Part shown: positions 1-10,845 of the stretch, one piece after another
Layout: every line of letters starts with the position of its first letter
Position numbering within the stretch: position 1 is the first letter of the stretch
Position numbers and translations under genes: made by a program
Notes under the pieces: model-generated
The model's database searches: none
What the model saw: the letters and a program-made list of their open reading frames with translations, nothing else
Told to the model about the DNA's origin: nothing
Assembly: GCA_003254925.1 (NCBI GenBank)
Contig: QANZ01037276.1
Span: forward strand, 4,536 to 68,535
Length of the DNA stretch: 64,000 nt
Source: Chamaecrista fasciculata
Taxonomy: Eukaryota; Streptophyta; Magnoliopsida; Fabales; Fabaceae
Direction of reading: 5' to 3'

Positions 1-380
1 TGGCTATCACTGACAACCAGGAGAGAAGGTTGGAAATCCCACCGTACCCTGGCAGTGATAGCTGTCACGTCAAAAGCAGAAACCTACACCAACCCCCTTT
101 TCCTCACACATCCCGAGTACACCCCCAACGTCTCAGAGAGAGACCTCGTACGAACATGAGACAAAAGGGAAGGAGGATAAAAGGAAAAGGGGGAAGCCTT
201 TCTAAGGTAACGACTCTCTCTCTCTAAAAATATTCAAACTCTCCAGCTTTCTCTCACTAACTTAAGCATCGGAGAAGAATTGCAGGGAACCCCCTGTGCA
301 TTCTCGTTTGCAGGTTCCGACGACCCCTACTTGCCGGAAACTGCCCTCTACTGTGAACTCAAGGTTAGATTTATCCTAAT
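1..380. mobile_element. possible LTR-retrotransposon end fragment
   Basis: The stretch is GC-richer than what follows. It has a CT-microsatellite and then a block reading roughly 'acttaagcatcggag...gcaggg...', a word order often seen near the end of plant LTRs. No coding part and no second LTR lies in the window, so it could equally be an old solo LTR fragment or an unrelated 5' leader. It is a broken fossil cut by the window edge. The family cannot be told. Confidence 0.3.
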
Positions 381-411
381 CCAGCTTTGTAGTTTTCAGA
401 ACAAAAAATAA

Positions 412-478
412 TTGAGGGACCAATTTAGAACATTGAGCATAACTGATGGACCAAAATAGGACTTTGACCTAAAGAATA
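412..478. repeat. terminal fragment of the 59564-60702 element family
   Basis: About 65 bp match the right terminal inverted repeat of the Mutator-type element in the PIN5 intron ('gagggaccaatttagaac', 'ggaccaaaataggacttt'). A second scrap in the opposite orientation lies at 1616-1668 ('cccaaagtcctattttag'). Both look like decayed ends. Confidence 0.55.
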
Positions 479-486
479 TTTTTTTT

Positions 487-890
487 GGTAAATTACACTT
501 TGGCACCCTGTGGTTTGACCCTATTTCACTTTGGTACCTTGTGGTTTGAGACTTGACACTTTGGTACCCTGTGATATTCTCCATTAACACTTTGACACCC
601 TTTGGAGCTATTTTGTAATTTTAACCATAACAAATTTTGCAAAAATTACATATTAACCCCAAAAAAATGTTCAAAAAATTACAAATAGGTCCCTGAATAG
701 TGAATACATATTATCTAGGGACTAAAATGAAAAATTAAAAAAAATTAGGGTCAATATGTAATTTTTGAAAAATTTGTTATGGTTAAAATTACAAAATAAC
801 TCCAAAAGGTACCAAAGTGTTAATGGAGAATACCACAGGGTACCAAAGTGAAATATGGTCAAACCACAGGGTACCAAAGTGTAATTTACC
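487..890. mobile_element. 404-bp MITE with long terminal inverted repeats
   Basis: It starts 'ggtaaattacactttgg' and ends with the complement 'ccaaagtgtaatttacc'. The two arms remain complementary for well over 100 bp ('ccctgtggtttgacc' against 'ggtcaaaccacaggg'). The flanks are T-rich and show only an imperfect 9-bp duplication. It has no coding capacity. The terminal GGTAAA and the long inverted repeats fit a Mutator-type MITE. A related terminus occurs in the element at 16984. Confidence 0.8.
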
Positions 891-1995
891 TTATTTTTTT
901 CTGTTAGATAGTAAAAAAATTATATTATTCAAAGGGGTAAATAAATAATTAAAATTAAGTACAGTAGTTAAATTGATTATTATACAATTTTTTAAATAAA
1001 ATGTTTTTTTATTACTGCTTCAACCTACAATATTTATGTTATTAAAAAAACTGAAATGCATGAGTCGTTCACTACAATGCAGCTTCTGTTTACTAGAGAC
1101 TACCTCCATTATTTTAGGTCTCAATTGCTCAATATGCTGAATCTATATACCTTCCTAACAGAAGCATTGTGAATGCTATTAAGGGTCTAGGTAATGGTAT
1201 TCTTAATTTCTTATGAATAAGCTAAAAGAAGATATTATTGATGTTATCTAGTCAGTTAATAGGCTCCTTTTTTGCCTATTATCATGAACCATCTAATTGA
1301 TCTGAGGTATGGCAGCAGCTGAATAGCCTACCTAGCTTACCAAATGTTACTCTCCTTATGTATGAAAGTGATTTGAAGCAACAATGATGACTACAAAAAT
1401 GTTCAGGAAGTAAGTGCGTTCAGTCTTCCCAACTGCATCATGATTGATAATTCAATTACATTTACTTGTTTTTTTTAACCAAATTACATTTACTTGTTTA
1501 GATTCATGAATACAAAAATGATTTTAGAACAAATAAAGTGAGCAGTGTTAGATCTGTAATTTAGATAAATGAGTAATGCAGGCATAGAACAAGCTGTCTT
1601 TTGTTATTATTATTATGCCCAAAGTCCTATTTTAGTCCCCAGTTATGCTCTATAATAGAACCAAAATGTAATTCATAATTGATAATTAATAGTTTAATGT
1701 TATAAGTTGTTCAATCCCTTCATAGCATCGCTTTACAATAGGCAAATACATTGTCTGCTTATCCAAACGAAATTGAGGCTTCCATTCAATTCAAGTTTCA
1801 GAGAGAACGTTTAGAAACAAGAGAAAACATAAATTGTCTGACAAACAAACAAATAACATAAATTTTATTCTGCCTTCCATCTAACAGTAACAGTGTCATG
1901 TCAGCTTCAGTAATTTTAGGGGGCAACAGACCAGAAACAAAGCACATACAAATTGGTTGATAAAATAAGAAAAAGCATAAGGCTTCAGCAGAAGT
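891..1995. other. AT-rich spacer, no gene seen
   Basis: No ORF of note, no RNA gene and no clear repeat boundary, apart from the short element scrap at 1616-1668. The last 150 bases are presumably the 3' UTR and terminator region of the mutase gene, which is transcribed leftward. Confidence 0.5.
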
Positions 1996-3051
1996 CTAGC
2001 TGGATCCAACTGACTTCCAAAGCTTGAGCCACTCTTCCATGGCTTCAGCAGCACGTGAAAATATGGGATCAACCTTTCCCAGTTGCTCCTTCACTGTTTT
2101 GGCCATCTCCATCACACAAGCCTCTGCTGTAGTTGCTGATTGTGGCAGCCTCACTGACTGAAAGAAAGGAACAACGTCCTCCATCAATTTCACCCCTTGC
2201 CACTCTTTCTTCAAGCTCTCTATGGCATTACCCCTATCTGTTCTGTAAACATAGGGCAACCCACTTTTCACACCCAGACCTAGGTGATCACATATTACTT
2301 TTACACACAGTCCGCTCCATATATCTTCCACTGTTTCCCACCTCAACTTTCCTTCTCCTCCCAACCTCAAAGCTGGGGCTAATGCAGCCCCAACTAATTG
2401 ACGATCAAATGCCATGTTGATTCCACTCACAGGCATCATGGATCTCAATGGAACAGTCATAACTGCATCCACATATCGCGAATTCCTCTGTCCAGCCTTC
2501 AGAGCTTGTGTTGGTGCGTCAAAGTCTCCCAGATTCAGCCATAACCCACATGACAGTGCACAATCAACTCCACTTCGCAGGCTAAATGGGTAGCCACGAA
2601 CAAAATCTGCCCCCTTGCAGAAAGGATCATAGAGTGTATTAAAGAAGAAAGGGGTAGCAGGGGTCTTTAAGTTGAAAATATGCTGAGCCACAGCATCGAC
2701 CACATTTCCCTTGTTGTCCTTCGCTGGAACGCAGTCATCATCCACACACACAATGTATTTCTTTCGTGAAACTAGGTAGCCAAAATACCTACATGAGTAG
2801 CCAGAGAATAGGGCAGCAGAAGAAGAACCCACAACTCGCTCAATGTCAGACTTTGAATAGACATCCAACTTAAAGCCTTCAGGAATTTTAAGATCCTCCT
2901 TGAGGTCAGGATCTTTGACAACTATCAGGTGGAAACGAGAAAAATATGGCCTCCATTCATTCATGAAAGACGTCAGATCAGAGTGCAGTGCACCAATAAC
3001 TATGTCCACCTCACTTTCGTTTATATTTACTTGAGACATCTTTAAGGTCAC
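1996..3051 (-). CDS. RGP5: UDP-arabinopyranose mutase, RGP5 type
   Basis: A single uninterrupted ORF of 351 aa, closest in sequence and length to Arabidopsis RGP5 (about 348 aa). The family (GT75, reversibly glycosylated polypeptides) interconverts UDP-arabinopyranose and UDP-arabinofuranose for cell-wall polysaccharides, in the cytosol or on the Golgi surface. RGP5 itself is a divergent member whose own mutase activity is uncertain. The DDD metal/nucleotide-binding motif is at residues 104-106 (VDDDC). Arg159 in 'YPFSLRSG' corresponds to the self-glycosylated arginine. The conserved 'FNTLYDPFC' and 'SGINMAFDR' blocks are present, and there is no signal peptide. A second ATG at codon 5 (MSQVN) matches the family start better than the first. 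The stop is TAG at 1996-1998. The ATG lies only 192 bp after the stop of the small gene on the same strand. Confidence 0.93.
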   Translation of the reverse strand: MTLKMSQVNINESEVDIVIGALHSDLTSFMNEWRPYFSRFHLIVVKDPDLKEDLKIPEGFKLDVYSKSDIERVVGSSSAALFSGYSCRYFGYLVSRKKYIVCVDDDCVPAKDNKGNVVDAVAQHIFNLKTPATPFFFNTLYDPFCKGADFVRGYPFSLRSGVDCALSCGLWLNLGDFDAPTQALKAGQRNSRYVDAVMTVPLRSMMPVSGINMAFDRQLVGAALAPALRLGGEGKLRWETVEDIWSGLCVKVICDHLGLGVKSGLPYVYRTDRGNAIESLKKEWQGVKLMEDVVPFFQSVRLPQSATTAEACVMEMAKTVKEQLGKVDPIFSRAAEAMEEWLKLWKSVGSS

Positions 3052-3243
3052 AGGTTATCTCACAAACCAAACTCTTTCTTACCCTTCTCAAAGTTGATAA
3101 GTTGAGTTCCAAGTGCTATATGGCGCTAAGACGATTTAAACCCAACTTAAAATTTCTCAGAACATCCTGTTAAATGAGATTCTTCCGGGTCAGAAAAGAA
3201 AAGTTTTTCTCAAAAGGGGAACGAAAACAAGTTTTGAGGAACT

Positions 3244-4710
3244 TTAAGATAACTCACTGGTAGGAAGGACAGGGGTGATGATATGCTGGATATTGAGTTC
3301 CTGAATAAGTGAGATGACTTCTTCCTTACCAGTTGCTACAAACAGTTTCAGAACCTTCTCAGTCAGCTTCCCAGCTCTTAGTATTCTCTGCCAAGGAAAA
3401 TAATGTAATACAATGAGGATGCTGATAATGACAGAACAAAATTAACGCCAGAGTATATGAACTATATATTAAAAGTAAATAAGAGAAATGAAAAATTTAA
3501 AATAGTTCCAGTCCACAACATGAAAGATTGCTGCCTTCAACAGTGAGGCTTCAATGGTTTTAACAAGTTAATATCCCTTGCTGTTGGCACAGGAAAAAGA
3601 CAAGTCAAAGCTCGATAGCCTAATCAATTTAAAAGTGAAGAAAGCTATAACCTGCATAACCTCAAGGCTACAAATATATATATAAAAGAAAGGATGGAAA
3701 CATGTAATATCTGGTATTGAAGATTAATGGTGGGGAACGAAAACTTAAAAAAAGAAAATTTCCATTATCTTAAAAAAGTCATAAGCCACAGCTCGAATAA
3801 TTGTAATTAATTGAAGAAGCATGATCCTCACAATAAGTGAACAGAAGCAAAGAGGATAACTATCCGTAAAATTATGGTATATAGAGAATAGATCAGCAAG
3901 AGAGTCAAATTAAAAATGCATTGAAAAGAAATCTGAGAAGAATCAACTTGGCAAAATACGAATCTAGATGGTTGCAACCATACTATCATGGCAATTATTT
4001 TGTTTGTAATATATGATGCTCATTTGACTCCTGATTGAGAGGGTCAATTTCAAGATCCAACAAGCAGTTTAAGTCAGTAACACCAAGAACCTCAATAGTT
4101 GTGATGGCAGCACTTGTTATACGATGTTGGACAAGTTATTTATAAAGTTCACAATTATCATAAGTATGACGACACAAATTAATTGCTTTCATTGAGAAAA
4201 GAAATGATTAGAATCATCCTAGTAACTTGATAGGAGATCTAAGTTATGACCCATTGATCCAACATATGCATAATGATAGGAAAAAAAAAGAGTAACCGAT
4301 GGGTTAATTAGAGAATCATAACAGGGGAACGCCTATGATTTAACTTGAAACTCTTGAGGTCATAAATTAAGTAGTTCCTCTTAATATCCCCAACAAGCGA
4401 AAAGTGAAGCCCCCAAAGAGGATCCTTTCATCAAAGAAAAGAAAGAAAGAAGGAAGGGTTGGAGAATTAAGATTAAAAAGAGAGATAATTACCTGAAAAG
4501 AGAAAGAGATAGAGTTGAGATAGAAAGAGTGAAGAAGAAGAGAGAGAGAGAGAGATAAAAATAGAAGAGAAGAGAAGAGAAGAGAAAGGATGGTACCAGG
4601 AAGAGGTCGAGGAGGATGTGATCGGGGATGGGAGAGAGATCGGAGATGTCGGAGAAGTTAAGGAGGGCTGAGTCAAGAGTAAGAGAAAGAAGGGAGGGAG
4701 GGTTTTTCAT
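3244..4710 (-). CDS. small conserved-looking plant protein, 85 aa, two exons
   Basis: Exon 1 is 4597-4710 (38 codons, beginning MKNPPSLLSL, ending at a CTG|gt donor). Exon 2 is 3244-3387 (after a ggcag acceptor, 47 codons and TAA). The joined protein is 85 aa. It has an N-terminal 'LSPIPDHILLDLFL' helix-like segment, then 'RILRAGKLTEKVLKLFVATG' and an 'IQELNIQHIITPVLPT' tail. Reading frame, splice consensus and amphipathic helices all fit, and I recall similar short plant proteins without known function. No signal peptide or membrane segment is visible. The function is unknown. The next ORF on this strand (the RGP5-type mutase) begins 192 bp downstream, so a shared transcript is possible. Confidence 0.65.
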
Positions 4711-4901
4711 TCAAGCAAGAATCATCTAATCTAATAAATACAATCAAATCAAATCAACACAAGAGTTAAGAGAAATGCTCCGAACTCCGCTCCGCGATTG
4801 CTGCCTTCTTCCTCATCTCATCTGTCTCTGCTGTGTTCTTTCCGTCCTCCCCTCTTTCACTACTCCACTCTGGGCCTGCTCCAAAACTTGGGCCTCCACC
4901 A
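4711..4901. promoter_or_regulatory. upstream region of the small gene with TGGGCC motifs
   Basis: This short leader and promoter stretch on the minus strand contains TGGGCC/GGCCCA-type motifs near 4871-4893, with another just inside the chimera at 4912. These site-II (TCP-binding) elements are common upstream of plant housekeeping genes. No TATA box is evident. Confidence 0.35.
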
Positions 4902-5087
4902 TTAATGTATTTGGGCCAAGCCCATGTCAGAAGTCAGAACCTCAGAGATAAAGATCAAGGTGACTGTAGTGTGCCTTCCGTCAGAACTCAGAACATTTGT
5001 AATTGATAGAACCATGAGGATCGTTCGCAAAGACATTGTACCAGATGGACTTGGCAGCGTTAAGGTACACTTCCTCACCAAACCAAT
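4902..5087 (+). pseudogene. duplicated PELOTA promoter and exon 1
   Basis: This repeats 10632-10918: the TGGGCC-AAGCCCA promoter block, the 5' leader, the whole of PELOTA exon 1 (ATG at 5014, 17 codons with Pro to Leu at codon 13) and the start of intron 1 with its gt donor. Two stretches of the original leader are missing (about 45-50 bp after the promoter block and another shorter one). The match stops at 'cctcaccaaaccaat', where it joins the next block. No further PELOTA exon follows, so it is a truncated copy. Confidence 0.85.
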
Positions 5088-5140
5088 CCATGGGATGTGG
5101 TGAACGGTCGGTTGATGGTTTAGTAAAGGTGGGATCGGTC
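5086..5140. repeat. 55-bp block shared with PELOTA intron 11
   Basis: It matches 14288-14340 ('atccatgggatgtggtgaac' ... 'gggatcggtc'). It is the middle piece of the chimera. Because the intron-11 copy lies in an LTR-like dispersed repeat, this block may have come from any copy of that repeat and not necessarily from PELOTA. Confidence 0.8.
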
Positions 5141-5145
5141 TGTCT

Positions 5146-7392
5146 TTTTGGTGTTGTTGTATTTATCTGTTCTTCAGTCTTCACTTTGTAAGAATGTTTG
5201 CTTTAATTTTATTTTGATAATAAATTGAGAGTGACTCTTGTGGCTTTTGTATAGTATGCCTCACAAGAAAAATCTTTTTTCATTTTACTTATATAGATAA
5301 CCTGCTGAAATTATTATTATTATCAATTTTATTTGACTTCTTCATTTCTTAAAAGTGCCTCCTCCATTCCCGCCACCTCTGTCAGGAAGGAGTTATAAAG
5401 ATCAGATTTTGCTATTCCAGAAGGAGAGAAAAGCAGTTGGATGCCCCTCACCTTTTTGGTTTCTGGCACACCTATCTTTCCAGGTGATATATCTCTTTTC
5501 AATCGGAACAATTCTGTTGATGCAAAAATGATGAATTTTAATCTCACCTAGACCATCAGGAAACAATTCCTAGGTCCTATGCTGTATAAAATAAGGAAAC
5601 AAAACCTTTTGTTGTCAAACTGTAGCATGACTATCAAAGTATGTCTAAAATCTCAAAATTGAAAAACAACAACAGCCCTTCCTGTACATTGTTGATCAAA
5701 TCATTGAGATCCAATATTTGATTTTAATTTTGGTAAAGAACTCTGAAAAGGGCTCATTTCTACATTGAGTTTGCAAAAGCAAATGATGGCATGAGTCATG
5801 CATGGTACACTGAATTTGCAAAAGCAAACGATGACCTGATGCTTATTTATATTATTTAGACTTGTATGTGATACTTGTTATGAGAGTTCATGGGTTGGGT
5901 TTGTGCTGGGAGGCAGGGGTTTGCATTGAGGAAAGAGTTTCAGCAATACCAAATCAGCTCAACTGGTGTTGGTCGGGTTTGGGATATGAAAGTATTTAAA
6001 GATGAGCTTTTAAATAAAAAATTAGAAAATAATATTATTCAAAATAATGAAACCAAATTAAAATTATTCTTTTACAAGATAAAGTAATGAAACTGAAGAT
6101 TGATAAACAAGGTAGCATCTCCATCAAAAAATAAATTAATAAACAAGTTAACATCATGCAGAAGATTTAAATATCCTTCTATCGTAAAATTTAATGTTCC
6201 ATCTTTATTAACTAACTTCTTAATTCTTATCCATCACCTAAACCAACTTATTAAATGTAAGTAATTAAATCATTTAAGTAATACCTTTTTCATTTATGTT
6301 ACTGTATGAAGAAGGAAACAAATAAATAAAATATCAAGCTTTAAACTTTAAACTTTCAAGAAAAACATATATAAAAAACCAGTGCAGGTTTGTGAGTTGG
6401 CACTGGTTGGTGTGGGTTGAAAGTCTCAGCCAACAACCCGGGTCAAAAACTATGGCTTGAAGAAAATTTAACCCAATCCAACCTAAAATATGTCAGCCCA
6501 ATGCAATGATAAATTAGTCCTTAGTTTGTTTAAGTTGATTATTATTCCTAGATCCAATGAATTGGAAGTCTCGGTATAATCAGGAGTTCACAGATTTCAT
6601 GGCAGATATGTAACATGCAGAAAGTTCTAGAATTTTTAAGATATTTTATCATTCAGGAGAGAAAAACATATGGAAGAATCAAGAAGCACAGTTCTAGAGC
6701 TATATCACTAACATTCATCATTGTTTTTAGTTTTACCATTTTCAATTCATGTGCAGGTTCCATGCTTTCTCTTGTGGATGGGTAGCATACGGAAGATGTC
6801 ATTGGAGGGTCACCCTGGTTTCAAGCGTGTAAGGGACCAGCTTACCTTATATAGATAACATAATGCATGGTTTCCATAATTTTCTTACATTTGGTTTAGA
6901 GAAGTTATATGGTTGTGCTGCTACTTATGAATAAATCCATATCCTGAAAAAATATATCTTGAATGAAGATCCAGCTTGATTGGATAAGAGTCATACAACT
7001 AGCTTTAACAATCACTTTTTTCGAAAAATTCATTTCAGTGGAGAAACCATGCTTCCATATGCACAGACACACTGATCAGTGATGTGTTCTTGAAAGATTT
7101 AGACATATTAACTCTGTTGCAGGGTGGAGCATTATGGTTCCAAGATTTAACGCAGCTTTCACATGGTTGGTCTGGTTTCATTTTTCCTTTTTTGATTGCT
7201 GGTCTGCAATTAATTAATGTTCAGGTAATGGAATACTGTGTTCATCTGCACTTAAAGTAGTGATATTTGTGCTGACTTTTATTAAATTGATTTATCAGAT
7301 ATCCCTTCGGAAAAATTTGCCTGACAAGGCAAGCGACAGTTTTTCCTTACTCGTAAAAGTGAGTATATGTAACTTGTGCAGTAATTCTAGTG
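5146..7392 (+). pseudogene. segmental copy of OXA2 exons 3-6
   Basis: This is a near-identical duplicate of 25341-28181, starting inside OXA2 intron 2 and ending inside intron 6. Copied exons are 5356-5483, 6757-6828, 7123-7224 and 7299-7358, all with intact GT-AG borders and no stop codons. Exon 3 is identical to the parent. Exons 4-6 carry about a dozen changes, several altering residues (GFDC to GFKR, GLHL to GLQL, Asp-Thr to Asp-Ser). The start codon, targeting peptide, exons 1-2, exons 7-8 and the TPR tail are absent, so it cannot make an insertase. The copy lacks the 579-bp MITE of the parent. The right break falls beside the (TA)n tract. Confidence 0.9.
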
Positions 7393-7393
7393 A

Positions 7394-7425
<32 letters not shown>

Positions 7426-7629
7426 CATTGTGCTCATAAGCATAAACTCAACGAGCGAAAACGCAACACATCGTTACTTTTGAGCAGCTTGCATTGCATT
7501 GTTGATATATATTTCTAAACATAAACAAGTCCCTCAAGAAAACAAAAAATAAATGAAACGCACACTAGGCAATTTCTAGAAAAACACATATAGAACGATA
7601 CAACATGAGGGCGTGGATAGTAGTGGAGC
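7393..7629. repeat. (TA)n tract and short spacer
   Basis: A pure TA run at about 7397-7425 sits exactly at the right break of the duplicated segment. The remainder is probably the 3' UTR of the minus-strand gene that ends at 7630. Confidence 0.6.
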
Positions 7630-8732
7630 TCAAGGCACACTGGACTTCACTCCGAGTATGGACATAAGAAAGTGAAGCTTGTCATTGATTTTAAGGAGAG
7701 TGCAGGAATGGTTCAAAAGAGTGGGTGGCTCAACTCCTGTGAAGATGTATAGATTCTTCAATTCATCTATGCATGACGCTTGTGGTGTTTCTTCGTATCC
7801 TACTATCAACCGGATCGCATTCATCTCTTTCCATATCTTCTCCTCTTTCACCGAATTCATCTCTTTCACATGCTTCTCCGTGTCTTTTGCAGATTTGTGT
7901 TGTTGTTGCACACACAGAACATCATGCTCCATAGGATCTGTATGCATATGTTCATCCACCACCACGACGTTGGAAGTTTCTGCAGGATCGATGCACGCGT
8001 ATCAACTTATATATATATATATATATATATATATCAGGACGCTATATATATGAAATTTAATTAAATATATACATTGATCGATGATGATTATTTATTACCT
8101 TGATGTAAATCAATTGCGTTTGTGTAATCTTGTGGTTCTGTACTCATTTCCTTGAAGTTGAACAAATCAAACCCGGTTTCATCAGCAGCATTAGTATAAT
8201 CCCGCCTTTGCCTTTCTTGTTCACTTGGAATTGGCGTGTGAGAGTCGTCTACCCCAATATTCATATCATCATCTCCTAATTCAATTCTGCGATCACTTGC
8301 ATTTGCGTGATTATCCCTGATTTTTTCCAACAGCCCCTTTGTTTCTTTCTCATCTTCATTATGATCTGATCCATATTCCTCGGCAGCAGCAACAAATTCT
8401 TCAACTTGCAGTTGCGGAGAATGATGAGATGCTTTCTCTGATTGTTCACAGATAGAGGTATGAATAATGGCATCTTGCGACAGTAGTTTCCCTTGATGAA
8501 GAACATTAGGCATAGGAAGCAACTTATTCATCAAGTTGTGGGTGCAAGCATGGCTTGCCAAGAAGATGGCGTAAGGCAAAGAAACAGAGATCCCGATTAC
8601 TGAAACAACCACAAGAGGTGGAAGAAGCAGCGGGGCTGAAGAAGCCAACAAACCACCCACCAATATCTTCTTTCCCACGCCCACATCTGACCCTTCCCTT
8701 TGCTTTCCCTCTTTATCTGCATCTTCCATCAT
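7630..8732 (-). CDS. plant protein of unknown function with N-terminal hydrophobic segment
   Basis: Exon 1 is 8099-8732 and exon 2 is 7630-7979, separated by a 119-bp intron that contains a TA microsatellite. Joined, they give 327 aa. Residues about 23-61 form a hydrophobic stretch ('ILVGGLLASSAPLLLPP...'), possibly one or two membrane helices, after a short acidic/basic N-terminus. Residues about 105-235 are acidic, polar and probably disordered. The C-terminal part ('IWKEMNAIRLIVGY' ... 'CIDELKNLYIFTGVEPP' ... 'LHFLMSILGVK') looks folded and conserved and resembles a family of plant membrane-anchored proteins without firm function. I recall one annotated as Snf1-kinase-interactor-like but cannot confirm it. 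The phase-1 splice joins in frame. Confidence 0.75.
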
Positions 8733-9491
8733 CGATCCTAGCTAGCTACCATGCTTAGCTTCTAATTAATTATATATGTATAAATTAAACCACCGTACCA
8801 GTACCACTAGCTACATCACATGAATCCAAATTAATTATTCAACTCTATAGTCACAATTATATTCTAGCTTTTGCAGCTTTATTATCTGACTTTCCACTTC
8901 AAGCAACTTAATATTCTCAACAATTGTGAATTTAACTTGTGATTGATAAGAACAACAAACACACGTTAGCTAGCTCTGAAGCTGAGACATATATATTTAA
9001 TTACCTGAATTATATTATGATACTATACCGACCACATCTATATGCCACTGCATGCGTGCTCCTTTAATTTCCAAAACACACGAGTGTCGATCGGATCCGG
9101 AGCTTTTGCATTTGAGCTGCGGCGGATAGGAAACCTTAACCTACCCTAGCAAATACGAATCTTTGCATGTCTCTGCAACGACACGTGGAGCTAAGAAAAC
9201 GCCCACACTTGAACTGTGCTAGCAAACTCCACGTTGCTCCGGTCCTCCGCAAAGTTGCATGCCGCATTATTTTATATAAATATCAATATCAATATCAATT
9301 TCAATAATTGCCCCTTTCTCATCTCTTAAAACTCATTCAACTTAAATCTTTTCATCTAAGTTTAACCTTTGATATATAGTCTTCTCCTTAGCCAATTAAT
9401 TATCCCTCAATCAAGAATCTACACAACTCTTAACCTATAATCTTGAGTTTTTCTTTTCCTTTTATATATATAAAAAAAATTGAACTAACAT
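8733..9491. other. AT-rich intergenic region
   Basis: Probable promoter of the minus-strand gene ending at 8732. It contains CACGTG-like and CCAAT-like words but nothing decisive. No gene or RNA seen. Confidence 0.4.
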
Positions 9492-10266
9492 TGTTCAAAT
9501 TGTTTTTTAGGTACACGTGGTTTGGGGTAATTAGAGATTGGGTCTTTGTACATAGTTTAAAAAGTGTCAATTTAAGACTTGAGATTTATTTCATTAGTAG
9601 AAAGGGTCCTTGTCGTATATTCACGTCAAAAAATTAACGAAAAATGCGTTTTTATCAAGATTTCACCCATTTTTTCAAGATTTTCTTTCATTCAGGTCCT
9701 AATTATCTCAGAATAACCTAGAAAGTTTATCATATTTATCAAACAAGTCCCTAAAACCAGCAAATTGAAAATCTCGATCCATTCTTTTTAATTTTCACAC
9801 CATTTTCAAACAAAAAATTATTAACCAAATGAAATCAAGTAGCAAAGGAGTAACAACAGTACAAATACGATTTAAAAGTGAAAGAAAACTGACACAACAA
9901 TAAAATACAAAAATTGAATTCACCGACCTCCCGAACATTAAATTAAAGCCTAGTTTTGTTTTCATCAAGTTGGGACCCGATAGAATATGGGTAAAACTTG
10001 AATTGAGGTTTTTGATAAAGATTATAAACTTTTTGGACTATTCTGAGATGAATTAGGGACTTGAATGAAAGGAAATCTTGAAAGAAGGGTGAAATATAAA
10101 AAAAGAAAAAATTGTTTTTCCGTCAATTTTTTGACGGAAATATACCATAAGGGTCATTTTTGCTAATGGAGTAAACCTCAAGCCCTAAATTTGACACTTT
10201 GTAAACCACTGGGACGTGATCTCTAAATACCTCAAACCACATGGGCCTTCTTTGTAATTTACCCAT
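9492..10266. mobile_element. about 775-bp inverted-repeat element (MITE-like)
   Basis: The left arm ('cacgtggtttggggtaatta', 'gtgtcaatttaagacttgag', 'cgtcaaaaaattaacg') is complementary to the right arm ('aaaccacatgggcc', 'caagccctaaatttgacac', 'ccgtcaattttttgacgg'). The arms are about 250 bp each and have diverged. The centre is non-coding. The outermost bases are uncertain by some 10 bp and no clean target duplication was found. It lies in the PELOTA upstream region. Confidence 0.65.
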
Positions 10267-10641
10267 TTTTTTTTAGTTAAAATCGAGTCTTTTCAACAAT
10301 TATTTTGCTCACAATATTATTGTAAATGACTTTATTTGAAGAATTTATGAATTAGACTCTTCTAATAAATTATTTAAAATACTTTATGTTTTTAAAAGCT
10401 AAATTAAAAAAAAAAAATAAAGCCTGATTCTCAACTCTAAGAATAAATTTTTTGGGAGTTCAAAATATATTTAAGTAATTTTTTGTTTTTTAAATTTTAA
10501 AATTAAAAAAACTAAAATAATGTCATGAAATACGTTTTATAATTTTTTTTATTTTTAGAAAAATGAAAATCAAACAAGCCCCTTATCTCTCAAAAATTAA
10601 CAATGTAGGGACCATCGTTAGTTTTAAACCCTTAATATATT

Positions 10642-10654
10642 TGGGCCAAGCCCA
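10642..10654 (+). promoter_or_regulatory. site-II / TCP motif pair upstream of PELOTA
   Basis: TGGGCC followed by AAGCCCA, about 195 bp before the PELOTA ATG. This paired site-II arrangement is known from plant ribosomal-protein and translation genes, which fits a ribosome-rescue factor. The block is also carried by the chimera at 4912-4924. Confidence 0.5.
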
Positions 10655-10845
10655 TGTGAGATGTGGACGCTGACCACATTCTCGCCCAGCACTCCCTCAT
10701 CTCATCGTCAGAAGTTAGAACCTCAGAGAAAGAGATCAAGGTGTCCACAGTGTGCGTTTTTAATAATCTTTTCTGAGTTGATATTAATAATCTTATTGAT
10801 TGAGGCCTTCCGTCAGAACTCAGAACATTTGTAATTGATAGAACC

